Assembly: GCF_025770735.1 (NCBI RefSeq)
Contig: NZ_JAODPB010000001.1
Location: 558,001-622,000, forward strand
Source of the DNA: Shouchella tritolerans
GTDB lineage: Bacteria > Bacillota > Bacilli > Bacillales > Bacillaceae_D
Reading direction: 5' to 3'
Length of the DNA stretch: 64,000 bases
Shown: one piece after another, positions 19,237 through 31,282 of the stretch
How the letters are laid out: each line of letters starts with the position of its first letter
How positions within the stretch are numbered: the first letter of the stretch is position 1
Made by a program: the position numbers and the translations under genes
The notes under the pieces: generated by a model
The model's database searches: none
Told to the model about the DNA's origin: nothing
Seen by the model: only the letters and a program-made list of their open reading frames with translations

Positions 19237-20166
19237 ATGAATGCAGATGTTCAGGCAGAATGGAGACAAAAAAAGAAAAGACCTCGAAAACCGATGTTTA
19301 AACGAGATGAGCTAGCTGGTTGGCTCTTTATAAGCCCGACGTTAATCGGATTTACGATCTTTATGTTTGTTCCCATTGGCTTTGCTTTCTATATGAGCTT
19401 CACCGACTGGCCCTTACTCGGCCAGTCGGAATTTATCGGAACGGCCAATTATCAAGCGATCGTGCAAGACCCTGAATTTCAACAAGTGATGAAAAATACG
19501 ATTTTATTTACCGCAGGCTTAGTTCCCTTCAATATCATTCTCGCTCTAGGGCTAGCCTTGCTTTTACGACATCCATTACCAGGAATGGGCCTATTCCGCA
19601 CGATTGTTTTTGTGCCAGTGGTCACAACGCTTGTCGTCTGGGCGATTGTCTGGCGCTATATGTTTGCGACTGACTTTGGTTTCATTAACTCGATTCTTGC
19701 ATGGTTTGGCATTGAGCCACAAGCGTGGTTGTATAACAAAAATTTAGCGATGCCTGTTGTTATTTTAACTAGTGTCTTAAAAAACGTCGGGCTAAACATG
19801 GTGCTGTTTTTAGCCGCCTTGCAAATGGTCCCGAAAAACTTATACGAAGCTGCGCGAATTGATGGTGCTGGAAGCTGGCGCCAATTCAAAAACATCACGC
19901 TCCCAATCATTTCGCCTACCGTCTTTTTAGCGACGATTATTACGATTATTGGAGCGATGAAGATCTTTGCGCAAATCTTTGTTATGACAAAAGGTGGTCC
20001 AGAGAGCAGTACAAAAGTCATTGTCTATTATATTTGGGAAAAAGCATTTCGGTTGTTTGATATGGGCTACGCCTCTGCGGCAGCGTTTATTTTATTCTTT
20101 GTCATTTGTGTATTTACATTGATTCAGTGGTGGCTTCGAAAAAGGTGGGTCTACAATGAAGATTAA
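19237..20166 (+). CDS. CUT1 sugar ABC permease, first subunit
   Basis: This 309-residue permease of the MalF type has a basic N-terminus (RQKKKRPRKPMFKRDE), about six membrane helices, and the EAA loop EAARIDGAGSWRQFKNITLP that docks the ATPase. Its last codons overlap the next permease gene by 11 bp, so they are translated together. It forms the membrane channel with that protein. Confidence 0.93.
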   Translation: MNADVQAEWRQKKKRPRKPMFKRDELAGWLFISPTLIGFTIFMFVPIGFAFYMSFTDWPLLGQSEFIGTANYQAIVQDPEFQQVMKNTILFTAGLVPFNIILALGLALLLRHPLPGMGLFRTIVFVPVVTTLVVWAIVWRYMFATDFGFINSILAWFGIEPQAWLYNKNLAMPVVILTSVLKNVGLNMVLFLAALQMVPKNLYEAARIDGAGSWRQFKNITLPIISPTVFLATIITIIGAMKIFAQIFVMTKGGPESSTKVIVYYIWEKAFRLFDMGYASAAAFILFFVICVFTLIQWWLRKRWVYNED

Positions 20167-20989
20167 CTCGGTTTCTACAGTCGTTCGTTATGGTTTATTA
20201 ACCATCATTTCAGCGATTATGCTGTTGCCGTTTATTTGGATGGTCACGACGTCTTTAAAAGACCCTAACCAAATTTTCGCGTTGCCACCAACCTTTATCC
20301 CAAACCCAATTCAGTGGGATAGCTATCTCAATGTTCTTAGTAGCACCCACTTTCTTAGGCAAATGTTTAACAGTATTTACATTGGGGCCGCGGTGACAAT
20401 CGGAACGGTATTGCTCGCTTCGCTTGCGGGGTATGCCTTCGCCCGGATTCCATTTAAAGGGCGAAATGTCATCTTCCTTGCTTTTCTAAGTGTGATGATG
20501 ATCCCCGGCGAAGTAACGATCATCCCGCTCTTTCTTTTTATGAGGGAACTCGGCTGGATTGATACCCATTTGCCCTTAATTATCATCCCCATTTTTGGCG
20601 CAGGCGGAGCGTTTGGCATCTTTGTGATGAGGCAGTTTTTTAAACAAGTCCCAGCTGAACTTGAAGATGCCGCCCGAATTGACGGCTGCTCTCGTTTCCG
20701 CATCTTTGTTCAAATTATGCTGCCTCTATCAAAGCCGGCACTTGCGACGGTGACGATCTTTACCTTTTTAACGAATTGGAATGAGTTTCTCGAACCTTTA
20801 ATTTTTATCAATTCAAGAGAATTAATGACCTTGCCGCTGGCTCTGTCTCTCTTTACCGACGAGGCTGGAACCGATTGGAGTTCATTGATGAGCGCGTCTG
20901 TCCTAGCAACACTGCCAGTTCTAACAGTCTTCTTCTTTGCCCAGAAGCAGTTTATTGAGAGCCTAGCAATGTCTGGATCAAAGGAATAA
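20156..20989 (+). CDS. CUT1 sugar ABC permease, second subunit
   Basis: This 277-residue permease of the MalG type has six membrane helices and the EAA-type loop ELEDAARIDGCSRFRIFVQI, ending near LAMSGSKE as is usual for this family. It overlaps the previous permease gene and is followed closely by the FAD oxidoreductase remains. The substrate is unknown. Confidence 0.93.
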   Translation: MKINSVSTVVRYGLLTIISAIMLLPFIWMVTTSLKDPNQIFALPPTFIPNPIQWDSYLNVLSSTHFLRQMFNSIYIGAAVTIGTVLLASLAGYAFARIPFKGRNVIFLAFLSVMMIPGEVTIIPLFLFMRELGWIDTHLPLIIIPIFGAGGAFGIFVMRQFFKQVPAELEDAARIDGCSRFRIFVQIMLPLSKPALATVTIFTFLTNWNEFLEPLIFINSRELMTLPLALSLFTDEAGTDWSSLMSASVLATLPVLTVFFFAQKQFIESLAMSGSKE

Positions 20990-21015
20990 AACGTATGAGT
21001 CGGAGGAATAAACAG

Positions 21016-22378
21016 ATGAGACAAGTAACGGAAGTAGAAAAACAAGTACGTGTACGCGCGGAAGCCGATGTGGTCGTTTGTGGAGGGGGACCAGCAGGGA
21101 TTGGCGCTGCCTTAAGCGCGGCCCGAAACGGCGCCAAAACGATTCTCCTCGAAGCGCACGGCTTTCTCGGAGGGATGGGGACAGCTGGAATGGTGACTTC
21201 TTTTGCCTACGGTTATCATGATAAGGAGCGCTTTATTACCGGAGGCATCTTTCAAGAGATTCGTCAAAAGCTCTATGCGAGAGGCGGGCTGATCATGACC
21301 GATCGCAAAGGCTGGGAGCCGTTTAATGCCGAACAATACAAGATTCTCGCGTTTGAATTATTGGCAGAAGCAGGTGTCGAGCTCCTTTGCCATACAACGG
21401 TTCGATACGATCACAAAAGCAGGCACGATTGAAGCGATCATTATTGAAAGCAAAGCAGGCAGAGAAGCTTTGCTTGCGACGCACGTCATTGATGCGACGG
21501 GAGATGGAGATGTCGCTGAACGAGCCGGTGCGCTCTGCAAAATCGGCAGAGACAAAGACGGAGGCACGCAGCCTTCCTCGCTCATGTATGTACTTGGCAA
21601 TGTCGATACAGCAGCACTTGGCGAAAAGCTCGACCAAGAAGGGCGACGTGGCTACTGGAAAACAGAAGACGGGTATAGGTACGTAAACGCAACCGGTTTC
21701 GCAGATGAAATCGAACAGGCGAAGCGCGACGGTTTCTTAACAAAAGTGAACCGAGACCATGTCGCTGCCATCTTCACGGTGCCATGGATGGACAATGTCG
21801 TAGGCATTAACTTTGGACGCATTCAAGGCAAAAACGCCCTCGACCCACAAGACTTAACGAATGCGGAAATCATCGGGCGAGAACAAGTGCTAGATGGAAT
21901 CGCTTTTCTGAAAGAATACGTGCCAGGGTTCAAGCGAGCAGAGCTCCTTCAAACAGCCACGCAAGTCGGGATTCGGGAAACAAGACGTGTCATCGGCGAC
22001 TACGTCATCACACAAGAAGACATTGTCGAATTAAAGCAATTCGACGACTGCATTGCTCAATCCTGTTACATGATTGACATTCACTCGCCAGACTCGTCAA
22101 CGACGGAAATTTACAAACTGCCAAAAGGCACCCATTATGACATCCCGTACCGCTCCCTCCTGCCACAAGGGCTAAACAACTTGCTCGTCGCTGGCCGCTG
22201 TATCTCAGCGACGCACGAAGCATTAGGCTCCTTCCGCGTCCAAGCCATTTGCCTTGCAATCGGAGAAGCCGCCGGAGCTGCCGCTGCCATCGCCACAAAA
22301 GAAAAGTGCCTCCCGCGAGAAATTGATGTGAAGCACTTGCAAGACACGTTGGTGAATCAAGGGGCGATATTGAGCTGA
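21016..22378 (+). pseudogene. FAD-dependent oxidoreductase, broken by a frameshift
   Basis: Two frames together make one FAD-dependent oxidoreductase of the type often found in sugar-degradation operons. The first part (21016-21432) carries the dinucleotide-binding motif VVCGGGPAGIGAALSAAR and LEAHGFLGGMGTAGM. The second continues from about 21410 with DTITKAGTIEAIIIESKAG, then HVIDATGDGDVAERAGA and the C-terminal LLVAGRCISATHEALGS. The shift is near 21400-21415 (around CATACAACGGTTCGATACG). ATG 21016 follows GGAGGAATAAACAG. The combined length of about 450 residues is normal for the family. Either the gene is dead in this strain or the base is a sequencing error. Confidence 0.85.
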
Positions 22379-22446
22379 CATTTTCGAATAAAGAGGACGA
22401 GCATTTAGTTAGAGAAGACCTGGAATACCTTTAAAAATAAAACGAA

Positions 22447-22485
22447 CAAGAAACTCCAAACATCGGGTTTTGGAGTTTCTTGCTT
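22447..22485 (+). terminator. Terminator of the beta-propeller/importer operon
   Basis: A perfect 13-bp stem, AAGAAACTCCAAA / TTTGGAGTTTCTT, has an 8-base loop and is followed by GCTTATT. Between here and 22612 there is only a short coding-like scrap (SLNINGVEVKVAGKDLFRQ then stop) without start or ribosome binding site. Confidence 0.75.
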
Positions 22486-22612
22486 ATTAGAAGGATATTT
22501 GGGAGCAATTGTTTAATATGATCAACCTAAAGAAATTTGTCATTGAACATTAACGGCGTCGAAGTAAAAGTTGCAGGAAAAGATTTATTCAGACAAACGG
22601 CTTAAATCAGAC

Positions 22613-22792
22613 GGTGCGAACCCCAAGCGCACATAAAATCACTAGCTCACCCGCACCAAAAAAGAGTGAGAATGTGAGTAAATGTGTATGAAAATGTGAA
22701 AATGTTGTTCGTGTTCCATGATATGATGAAGGAAAAGAGCGACTTTCCCTATTGTCTGTGGTTTTATTTCCAACAAATAGGGGAATTTCGCT
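22613..22792 (+). promoter_or_regulatory. Leader of I-C-like array 1, with hairpin element
   Basis: The leader begins with GGTGCG (22613-22618) that can pair with CGCACC (22652-22657), or alternatively with the nearer CGCAC in AAGCGCACAT. A TATGAT -10-like box follows in CCATGATATGATGAAGG. The end next to the first repeat reads AATAGGGGAATTTCGCT. The same order and spacing (135-137 bp from hairpin to first repeat) recurs before the four other full arrays. Confidence 0.85.
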
Positions 22793-23651
22793 GTCGCACT
22801 CTATGTGAGTGCGTGGATTGAAATTTTATCTTCGTACCGGATTGTAACCTCTTCAGGTTGTCGCACTCTATGTGAGTGCGTGGATTGAAATACTATCTTA
22901 AAGAGTGGATAAATAACTCCGCTTCGTCGCACTCTATGTGAGTGCGTGGATTGAAATCCATAAGTAGACACTCCCGAATCCCCAACAGTTAGTGTCGCAC
23001 TCTATGTGAGTGCGTGGATTGAAATCTGTTAAAAAAGGAGAAAAGGGTATTAAAATATTGTCGCACTCTATGTGAGTGCGTGGATTGAAATAAGTGACGT
23101 TTTGCAGCATTTTCAATTGCCTTAGTCGCACTCTATGTGAGTGCGTGGATTGAAATCCTAATACCTGTTAACTGGGATAGTTCTTTTTGGTCGCACTCTA
23201 TGTGAGTGCGTGGATTGAAATCGTAACTCTAACACAAACTCGTCTATTGTAAATGGTCGCACTCTATGTGAGTGCGTGGATTGAAATTATAATCTTACGC
23301 ATAAGTGTGTACATGGTGTACAGTCGCACTCTATGTGAGTGCGTGGATTGAAATTGTGCTGGAGCCGCCTGTTGTCCTTGGTTTTGGGTCGCACTCTATG
23401 TGAGTGCGTGGATTGAAATGACATACCAATCGGCCCTGTTATAAGCGAAAACGTCGCACTCTATGTGAGTGCGTGGATTGAAATGGCAAAAGTAACTTGC
23501 ATACTCAAAAGCGCTCAGTAGCACTCTATGTGAGTGCGAAATCGGTATCAGTTTACTTGCGTTTGCGACTAGATAAGGCGTCGTACTCTATGTGAGTGCG
23601 TGGATTGAAATTTGCATCCGGCGCACTTCTTATAAGTGCGCCAATTAAAAT
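22793..23651 (+). CRISPR. I-C-like CRISPR array 1 (11 intact repeats, 3 decayed)
   Basis: The 32-bp repeat is TCGCACTC-TATGT-GAGTGCG core preceded by G and followed by TGGATTGAAAT. There are intact copies at 22793, 22860, 22926, 22994, 23060, 23125, 23190, 23256, 23323, 23388 and 23453. Decayed copies lie at about 23518 (with an internal deletion), 23580 (GTCGTACTC) and 23620 (loop and end changed). Spacers are 33-36 bp. The loop bases TATGT are unique to this array. Decay at the right end and the leader at the left give rightward orientation. No I-C cas genes are in the window. Confidence 0.98.
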
Positions 23652-23711
23652 CCACATGAACTGACTTTCGCTTACGACAGCAACTAATATGTAAAAAAAG
23701 TCCGGTAAACC

Positions 23712-23754
23712 AAATAAGCAATATGAGCGCACCTACGCCCATATTGCTTATTTT
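23712..23754. terminator. Bidirectional terminator after the alpha-glucoside operon
   Basis: AATAAGCAATATG and CATATTGCTTATT form a long stem with T-runs on both sides, 13 bp after the stop of the minus-strand 6-phospho-alpha-glucosidase gene. Confidence 0.85.
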
Positions 23755-23766
23755 CGTCTTTGTTGC

Positions 23767-26702
<2,936 letters not shown>

Positions 26703-26741
26703 AAGCAAAACTCCTTTGTGTGATCTACAATTTAACTGTAA

Positions 26742-26755
26742 AGGCAGCGCTTTCA
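26742..26755 (-). promoter_or_regulatory. cre-like site before the alpha-glucoside PTS gene
   Basis: On the minus strand TGAAAGCGCTGCCT matches the cre consensus with one mismatch (position 11). It sits 40 bp before the start codon, consistent with CcpA repression. Confidence 0.6.
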
Positions 26756-26819
26756 AAACCCAATAGGTTTGACGCATTTAGAAATCAAGTTGTACCATTA
26801 GATTATATTTTCACAGAAG

Positions 26820-26831
26820 GAAAATATTTTC
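26820..26831. promoter_or_regulatory. Possible RpiR regulator operator
   Basis: The perfect palindrome GAAAATATTTTC lies in the divergent promoter region between the PTS gene and the regulator. A related half (ATATTTTCACAGAAGG) stands just upstream as a direct repeat of ATATTTTCATAGAAGG. A good candidate binding site for the adjacent RpiR protein. Confidence 0.5.
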
Positions 26832-26847
26832 ATAGAAGGTGAGCGAT

Positions 26848-27606
26848 ATGATTCTGGACAAGTTAGTAAATAAGCATTTTGAATCACTTAGCGAGAATGA
26901 CTTGCATATCATTAAGACGATTTATGACCATATTGATGAGATGAAGACGATGAAAATTCAGGATCTCGCTGCTTATGCCCACACTTCTATCTCTTCCATC
27001 CACCGTCTCACGAAAAAAATTGGTTTAGACGGCTACAGCGACTTAAAATCTTATATTAAATTGAACAATTTTACGGAAGGTACGAGCCAAGATTTAATGG
27101 CACTGCTTGATCAGGATATCCACCAGACGAGGAAATACATGGAGCAACTAGACTTTTGTCAATTAAATCAACTGATTGACCGCGCCCCATATATTTATAT
27201 TTATGGCACGGGAGCTGCGCAGTTGGATTTGGCGAATGATGTTCAGCGGCAGTTATGGGCACTGCACAAGAAATCTCAAGTCATACGAAGTGAACGGGAT
27301 TTTACAAATGGACTCGGAAAAATGGGCGAAGATGATCTTTTGTTTATTATTTCTTTATCCGGCGAATCGGAAAACCTCGATGAAATTATTCACGCGATTA
27401 AAACAAGAAAGATTAAATGTGTCAGCCTGACCACATTAAGAAATAATTTACTCGCCCAAAATGCGATGTTTAATATCTATGTAAACAGTACTCCTTTTTA
27501 TTTGTATAACAAAGTCGACAACTCTAGCTTTTTGCCGTTTTACATTGTTGTTGATATTATTGTGAGGAAATTCAGTGAGTGGAAAATGGAACAGTGGGAG
27601 AAATAA
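26848..27606 (+). CDS. RpiR-family regulator of the alpha-glucoside operon
   Basis: This 252-residue regulator resembles MalR/GlvR. The N-terminal HTH (about 1-75) contains IQDLAAYAHTSISSIHRLTKKIGLDGYSDLK, and the C-terminal SIS sugar-phosphate domain contains YIYGTGAAQLDLANDV and IISLSGESENLDEII. It is divergent from the PTS gene and most likely activates it when the sugar phosphate is bound. ATG 26848 follows AAGGTGAGCG; a GTG nine bases earlier overlaps that ribosome binding site and is less likely. Confidence 0.9.
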   Translation: MILDKLVNKHFESLSENDLHIIKTIYDHIDEMKTMKIQDLAAYAHTSISSIHRLTKKIGLDGYSDLKSYIKLNNFTEGTSQDLMALLDQDIHQTRKYMEQLDFCQLNQLIDRAPYIYIYGTGAAQLDLANDVQRQLWALHKKSQVIRSERDFTNGLGKMGEDDLLFIISLSGESENLDEIIHAIKTRKIKCVSLTTLRNNLLAQNAMFNIYVNSTPFYLYNKVDNSSFLPFYIVVDIIVRKFSEWKMEQWEK

Positions 27607-27862
27607 TAAGGGTGAGTCGGCTATGTCTTGAAACTTGTCGGCTGCATAAAGCAGTGGCTGAAATGATAGAAACATTATAGACTAGTCTAGCGCTTATTCG
27701 CCCTCCTTGTTTTCTTCTTCTTTTTTAGGGCAATCTTCTTCCTCTACACTATACTAAACGTCTCGATCCTTTTTTGTTTGTCTTAAAAGGCAAATAAATC
27801 ACCTAATCTTGTATAATGTAGTCACCATCAATATGAAACCATATTAGAAAGGCACTTGATAA

Positions 27863-28336
27863 ATGAAAGCAATTTCTTATCGAAAATCCGTGGCATGGGG
27901 CAAAGCGCTAGGCAGTTTAGTGTTTGTGCTAGTTTGTCTGTTTCTGCTGTACGGGGCTTTTTTTATGGATACTACATGGATTCGTAAATTTTTTTGTATT
28001 ACATCCGCTATCATAGGGATTCCGTTTTTTGGTGGATATTTAGTGGTTTGCTTGCCACGGGCATTGACATCAAACACGCCGTTACTCACTTATGACCAAC
28101 AGGCTATTTCAGACGGCAAACAAACAGTAGCGTGGGCAGACATTGCAAACATCAGCTACAGCGGCCCTTCTATTCAAAAATGGCTGTTTCCGCAGTTTCC
28201 TAAACTGATTTTCCACTTGAAGAACAGAGAGACTTGGACTGTAAGCACTTATTATTTGCTAACAGACTCCGACATTCAGTTAGTCCTGAAACTTTTGCGC
28301 GGGCTGATTAGCCGCAACGGTAAGGAAGTAACGTAG
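27863..28336 (+). CDS. Two-helix membrane protein with PH-like domain
   Basis: This 157-residue protein has two membrane helices in the first half (GSLVFVLVCLFLLYGAFFM and FFCITSAIIGIPFFGGYLVV). A cytosolic part begins LLTYDQQAISDGKQTVAWAD and is patterned like the bacterial PH (DUF5381/STM3941-like) domain. The function is unknown. GAAAGG precedes ATG 27863, and a promoter-like TTGTAT..TATAATG region lies near 27810. The 256 bp before it holds nothing else that I can see. Confidence 0.65.
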   Translation: MKAISYRKSVAWGKALGSLVFVLVCLFLLYGAFFMDTTWIRKFFCITSAIIGIPFFGGYLVVCLPRALTSNTPLLTYDQQAISDGKQTVAWADIANISYSGPSIQKWLFPQFPKLIFHLKNRETWTVSTYYLLTDSDIQLVLKLLRGLISRNGKEVT

Positions 28337-28404
28337 TTCCAGTAGATTTATATTGTTATAAGGCTAAGGCAGTCTACAATTAACAGAAAGGAAGGCGTAC
28401 AATC

Positions 28405-29135
28405 ATGAAAGCGAGCATCGAAAACCTCCTTCGTCTATTGGGAGACCAGCACGAGCCGCATCACGGGATTCCAGAGAGTGAGATCGAGGCGAAGGAACGA
28501 GAGCTTGGTTTTTCCTTGCCGCTGGTGCTACGGAATTACTACAAAGCGTTGGGACGGTCTCCACACATCACCCAAGGGTGCAACAATCAATACGAGCCGC
28601 TACCGCTGGAAAAGCTGTTTATTCCTAATAGCACTTTTTTCACGACAGACAAAGCATTTTTGATTTTCTACCAAGTGGAAGAATCTGTGATCTACTGTGG
28701 GATCCGATTGGTCGATTTGGAGAAGGAAGACCCGCCAGTTTATCTATGCGCTTGGAGCTTCGCTGACTGGCAGTTAGAGAATCAGTCACTAAGCCGTTTT
28801 CTCGTTGGCAAAGCGCTAGTTCAACTGGGCGTTGAAGATCGGCTGCCGTATTGGGCGATTTTTGATGAGAGCATGTGGGACTTGTCCGACTATCGCGACT
28901 GGCGTCTGACCGAGAAGATGAGATAGAAGAAGGTTCCGAGCTCAATACGTGGAAAATCTTTGTGAAAGATGATGTGCTGATCGTGTTTGAACTTTCTGGT
29001 GCGGAAGAAGAAGGGGAAGCCCCGTTGGCGGTATACCTTGCTTCTTTTAAGCGAACGAATTTGGAGGGTCTGTTGAACGAGCTGGAAAAGGCAGCGAACT
29101 TGCCCCCGTTTCGGACCAATTTGTTTGAACATTAA
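28405..29135 (+). pseudogene. SMI1/KNR4-type immunity gene with a frameshift
   Basis: The first frame (28405-28926) encodes an SMI1/KNR4-like protein: IPESEIEAKERELGFSLP, LRNYYKALGR, then DKAFLIFYQVEES and WALWSF-like CAWSFADWQ. It stops after LTEKMR. The next frame continues the same protein without a break in sense: DEIEEGSELNTWKIFVKDDV and EGEAPLAVYLASFKRTNLEG, to 29135. Inserting one base near 28910-28922 restores one frame of about 243 residues, normal for the family. SMI1/KNR4 proteins often give immunity to contact-dependent toxins; no toxin gene is next to it. It may be a dead orphan immunity gene or a sequencing error. Confidence 0.7.
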
Positions 29136-29177
29136 TGGCGTGGGGACACATGTTCTCATAAGAAAGGGGTCGTTCCT

Positions 29178-29711
29178 GTGATCGAAGCATTGAATCAATC
29201 GGTCTCGATTCCATCACTCATTTGGTTATTTTTGGCGTTTTTTATGATTCATGATTTTGAGGAAATTATTTTTGTCGAAGGATGGGCAAAAAAACGCTAC
29301 GGTTCGGTCTATCAAACGATCCCCTCTTTTTATAGACCAATATTTCGTATATTTAACGGAATGACTAGTTCGCAATTTGCTTTTGCCGTATTTATTGAGT
29401 TTATTGTATTTATCCCTGTTACCTATTTAGCGGCAGAACAGCAAATGTTTACCTGGTTCCTCGGTTTTAACGTTATCGTTTTTTTGCATGTATTTACGCA
29501 TGCAGGGCAAGCACTGCTACTGAGAATGTATACACCAGGCGTCATTACCGCCATTACCGTGACCCTTCCATATTCACTATATTTGTTTTACCGGTTAGAA
29601 GCGGAATATAATATTCGGGTTCTTGACCTTATTGCCAGTATCCCATATGGATTGACCATTATCCCAATCGTGGCTTTCGGTCATCTACTAGCTAAAAAAG
29701 TGGTTCGTTAA
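29178..29711 (+). CDS. HXXEE-motif membrane protein
   Basis: This 177-residue protein has about five membrane helices and the HDFEEIIFVEGW motif (residues 26-37) that defines the HXXEE family, plus the paired HVFTHAGQALLLR motif (around 106). The conserved His/Glu residues suggest metal binding inside the membrane, but the function is not known. GTG 29178 follows AAGAAAGGGG. It is the last gene before CRISPR array 2. Confidence 0.8.
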   Translation: MIEALNQSVSIPSLIWLFLAFFMIHDFEEIIFVEGWAKKRYGSVYQTIPSFYRPIFRIFNGMTSSQFAFAVFIEFIVFIPVTYLAAEQQMFTWFLGFNVIVFLHVFTHAGQALLLRMYTPGVITAITVTLPYSLYLFYRLEAEYNIRVLDLIASIPYGLTIIPIVAFGHLLAKKVVR

Positions 29712-29777
29712 AAAAATGTGGAAGTAACTCATGGATCGTTTTCAGTTTTAACTTCAATAACAAACAACTACTATTTT

Positions 29778-29958
29778 GGTGCGAACCCCAAGCGCACATA
29801 AAATCACTAGATCACCCGCACCAAAAAAGCACTTAAATATGGATGAATGTGTGAAAAAGTGTTGAAATGTTGTTCGTGTCCCGTGGTATTATATAGGAAA
29901 AGAGCGGCTTTTCTCTATGATTCATCAATTTATTTCCAATAAATAGGGGAATTTCGCT
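29778..29958 (+). promoter_or_regulatory. Leader of I-C-like array 2, with hairpin element
   Basis: GGTGCG (29778-29783) and CGCACC (29817-29822) are the ends of the hairpin. A TATTAT box (CCCGTGGTATTATATAGG) stands where the other leaders have TATGAT. The last bases before the repeat are AATAGGGGAATTTCGCT. Confidence 0.85.
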
Positions 29959-30479
29959 GTCGCACTCTTTGTGAGTGCGTGGATTGAAATATTACATGCA
30001 TTAAGAGCTTTCTGCAGCTCTTCTGCGTCGCACTCTTTGTGAGTGCGTGGATTGAAATAAAATACGATGAATGTCATTTCGGAAAGCGTTGAGTCGCACT
30101 CTTTGTGAGTGCGTGGATTGAAATCATGTCTGCTAAGTGGCCGCGCGCTAGGGCGAAGGTCGCACTCTTTGTTAGTGCGTGGATTGAAATCTTTTTTCCA
30201 TCAAATCGTCACACATTGCCGTGAGTCGCACTCTTTGTGAGTGCGTGGATTGAAATTTGCGTAATATAAACACTTGATTCCGCGATAATGGTCGCACTCT
30301 TTGTGAGTGCGTGGATTGAAATCATTTAAATTGTACCGTGTCGCCTTCTTTCACGGGTCGCACTCTTCGTGTCAATCATTTGCCGCACTCCTTGCGAGTG
30401 CTTTAACTCAAATGGGGCGGAGAGCAGGCCCCTCGCGCTGCTCCCTTGTCACACTCTTTACGAGTGCACCGCTAAAATT
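29959..30479 (+). CRISPR. I-C-like CRISPR array 2 (6 good repeats, about 3 decayed)
   Basis: Repeats with loop TTTGT stand at 29959, 30027, 30093, 30159 (with GTTAGTG), 30225 and 30291. Further copies at 30357 (truncated), about 30380 (GCCGCACTCCTTGCGAGTGC) and 30448 (GTCACACTCTTTACGAGTGC) have lost the TGGATTGAAAT tail but keep the stem. Spacers are 34-36 bp. Leader on the left, decay on the right. 30480-30633 carries no gene. Confidence 0.97.
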
Positions 30480-30633
30480 CTACCTATCGAATTCCGCTAC
30501 CGATTCCCGTTTGCAAAAAATCCCCTTTTCTCGTAATCTCCCAATTCCCCGTACCTCGCAAAGTGTAGCTACCGTATTTATTGTTGTCATTCGTGTTAAT
30601 ATAGAAAAAGACTAGCTACAGGAGGAAGCGAAA

Positions 30634-31107
30634 TTGGAAATTCGTACAGTGAAAGGCTCTGACTACTATGTCATTTCCCCACTAATTAATAAGTGGTGGG
30701 GTGGAAGAAAGATGTCGGATAAGTTACCGAAATTATTTTTCGACCATTTTTCCAATACAAGTTTTGTTGCTGAAAGGGATGGAACACTTATCGGCTTCCT
30801 AATCGGATTCTTTTCTCAATCCCATCAAAAAGTAGCCTATATACATTTCGTTGGCGTCCACCCTGATTATAGAAAGCAAAGCGTTGGCAACCAATTATAC
30901 AATCGATTTTTTCATGTGGTTCAGCAAAACGGACGAAATATTGTTCGCTGTGTAACTTCTCCTGTCAATCAAACTTCCATTGCCTTTCATACGAAGATGG
31001 GATTTTCTATTGAAGAGGGCGATAAAACGATTGACGGTGTGTTTGTCAACACCGACTATGATGGACCACACCAAGACAGAGTTTTGTTTGAGAAACATTT
31101 CATATAA
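30634..31107 (+). CDS. GNAT-family N-acetyltransferase
   Basis: This 157-residue protein has the GNAT fold: the acetyl-CoA binding motif VGVHPDYRKQSVGNQLYNR (canonical Q/RxxGxG/A, here QSVGNQ) and the later strand TSIAFHTKMGFSIEEGD. The substrate is unknown. TTG 30634 is chosen because GGAGG stands 9 bp before it. No clear operon partners. Confidence 0.85.
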   Translation: MEIRTVKGSDYYVISPLINKWWGGRKMSDKLPKLFFDHFSNTSFVAERDGTLIGFLIGFFSQSHQKVAYIHFVGVHPDYRKQSVGNQLYNRFFHVVQQNGRNIVRCVTSPVNQTSIAFHTKMGFSIEEGDKTIDGVFVNTDYDGPHQDRVLFEKHFI

Positions 31108-31196
31108 TGCAATGTCAGTGATTTCCTTCTCCCATTTCCATTAGGCCACACAACAGCTTCCCTCTTGTGTATCGAAGATAGTATCCACATAAAATG

Positions 31197-31226
31197 AGAG
31201 CCAGGGGTTTTCCTCCTGGCTCTGTC
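31197..31226 (-). terminator. Hairpin after the PfkB kinase gene
   Basis: AGAGCCAGG and CCTGGCTCT form a 9-bp stem; on the minus strand CATTTTAT follows. It lies 57 bp after the kinase stop. Confidence 0.6.
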
Positions 31227-31282
31227 TGCTTCAAGAAAGCACAAACTCCCTTGGCTTTGCTAAATCATTATTAAATGCACGA

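Noticed and set aside
22500-22612. Short coding-like scrap before leader 1 as a small gene
   Set aside because: Only about 20 codons, no start codon or ribosome binding site; at most a remnant.
22613-22657. The leader hairpin as a riboswitch or a terminator
   Set aside because: It occurs only before CRISPR arrays, lies upstream of the probable promoter, and has an A-run rather than a T-run after the stem on the array strand.
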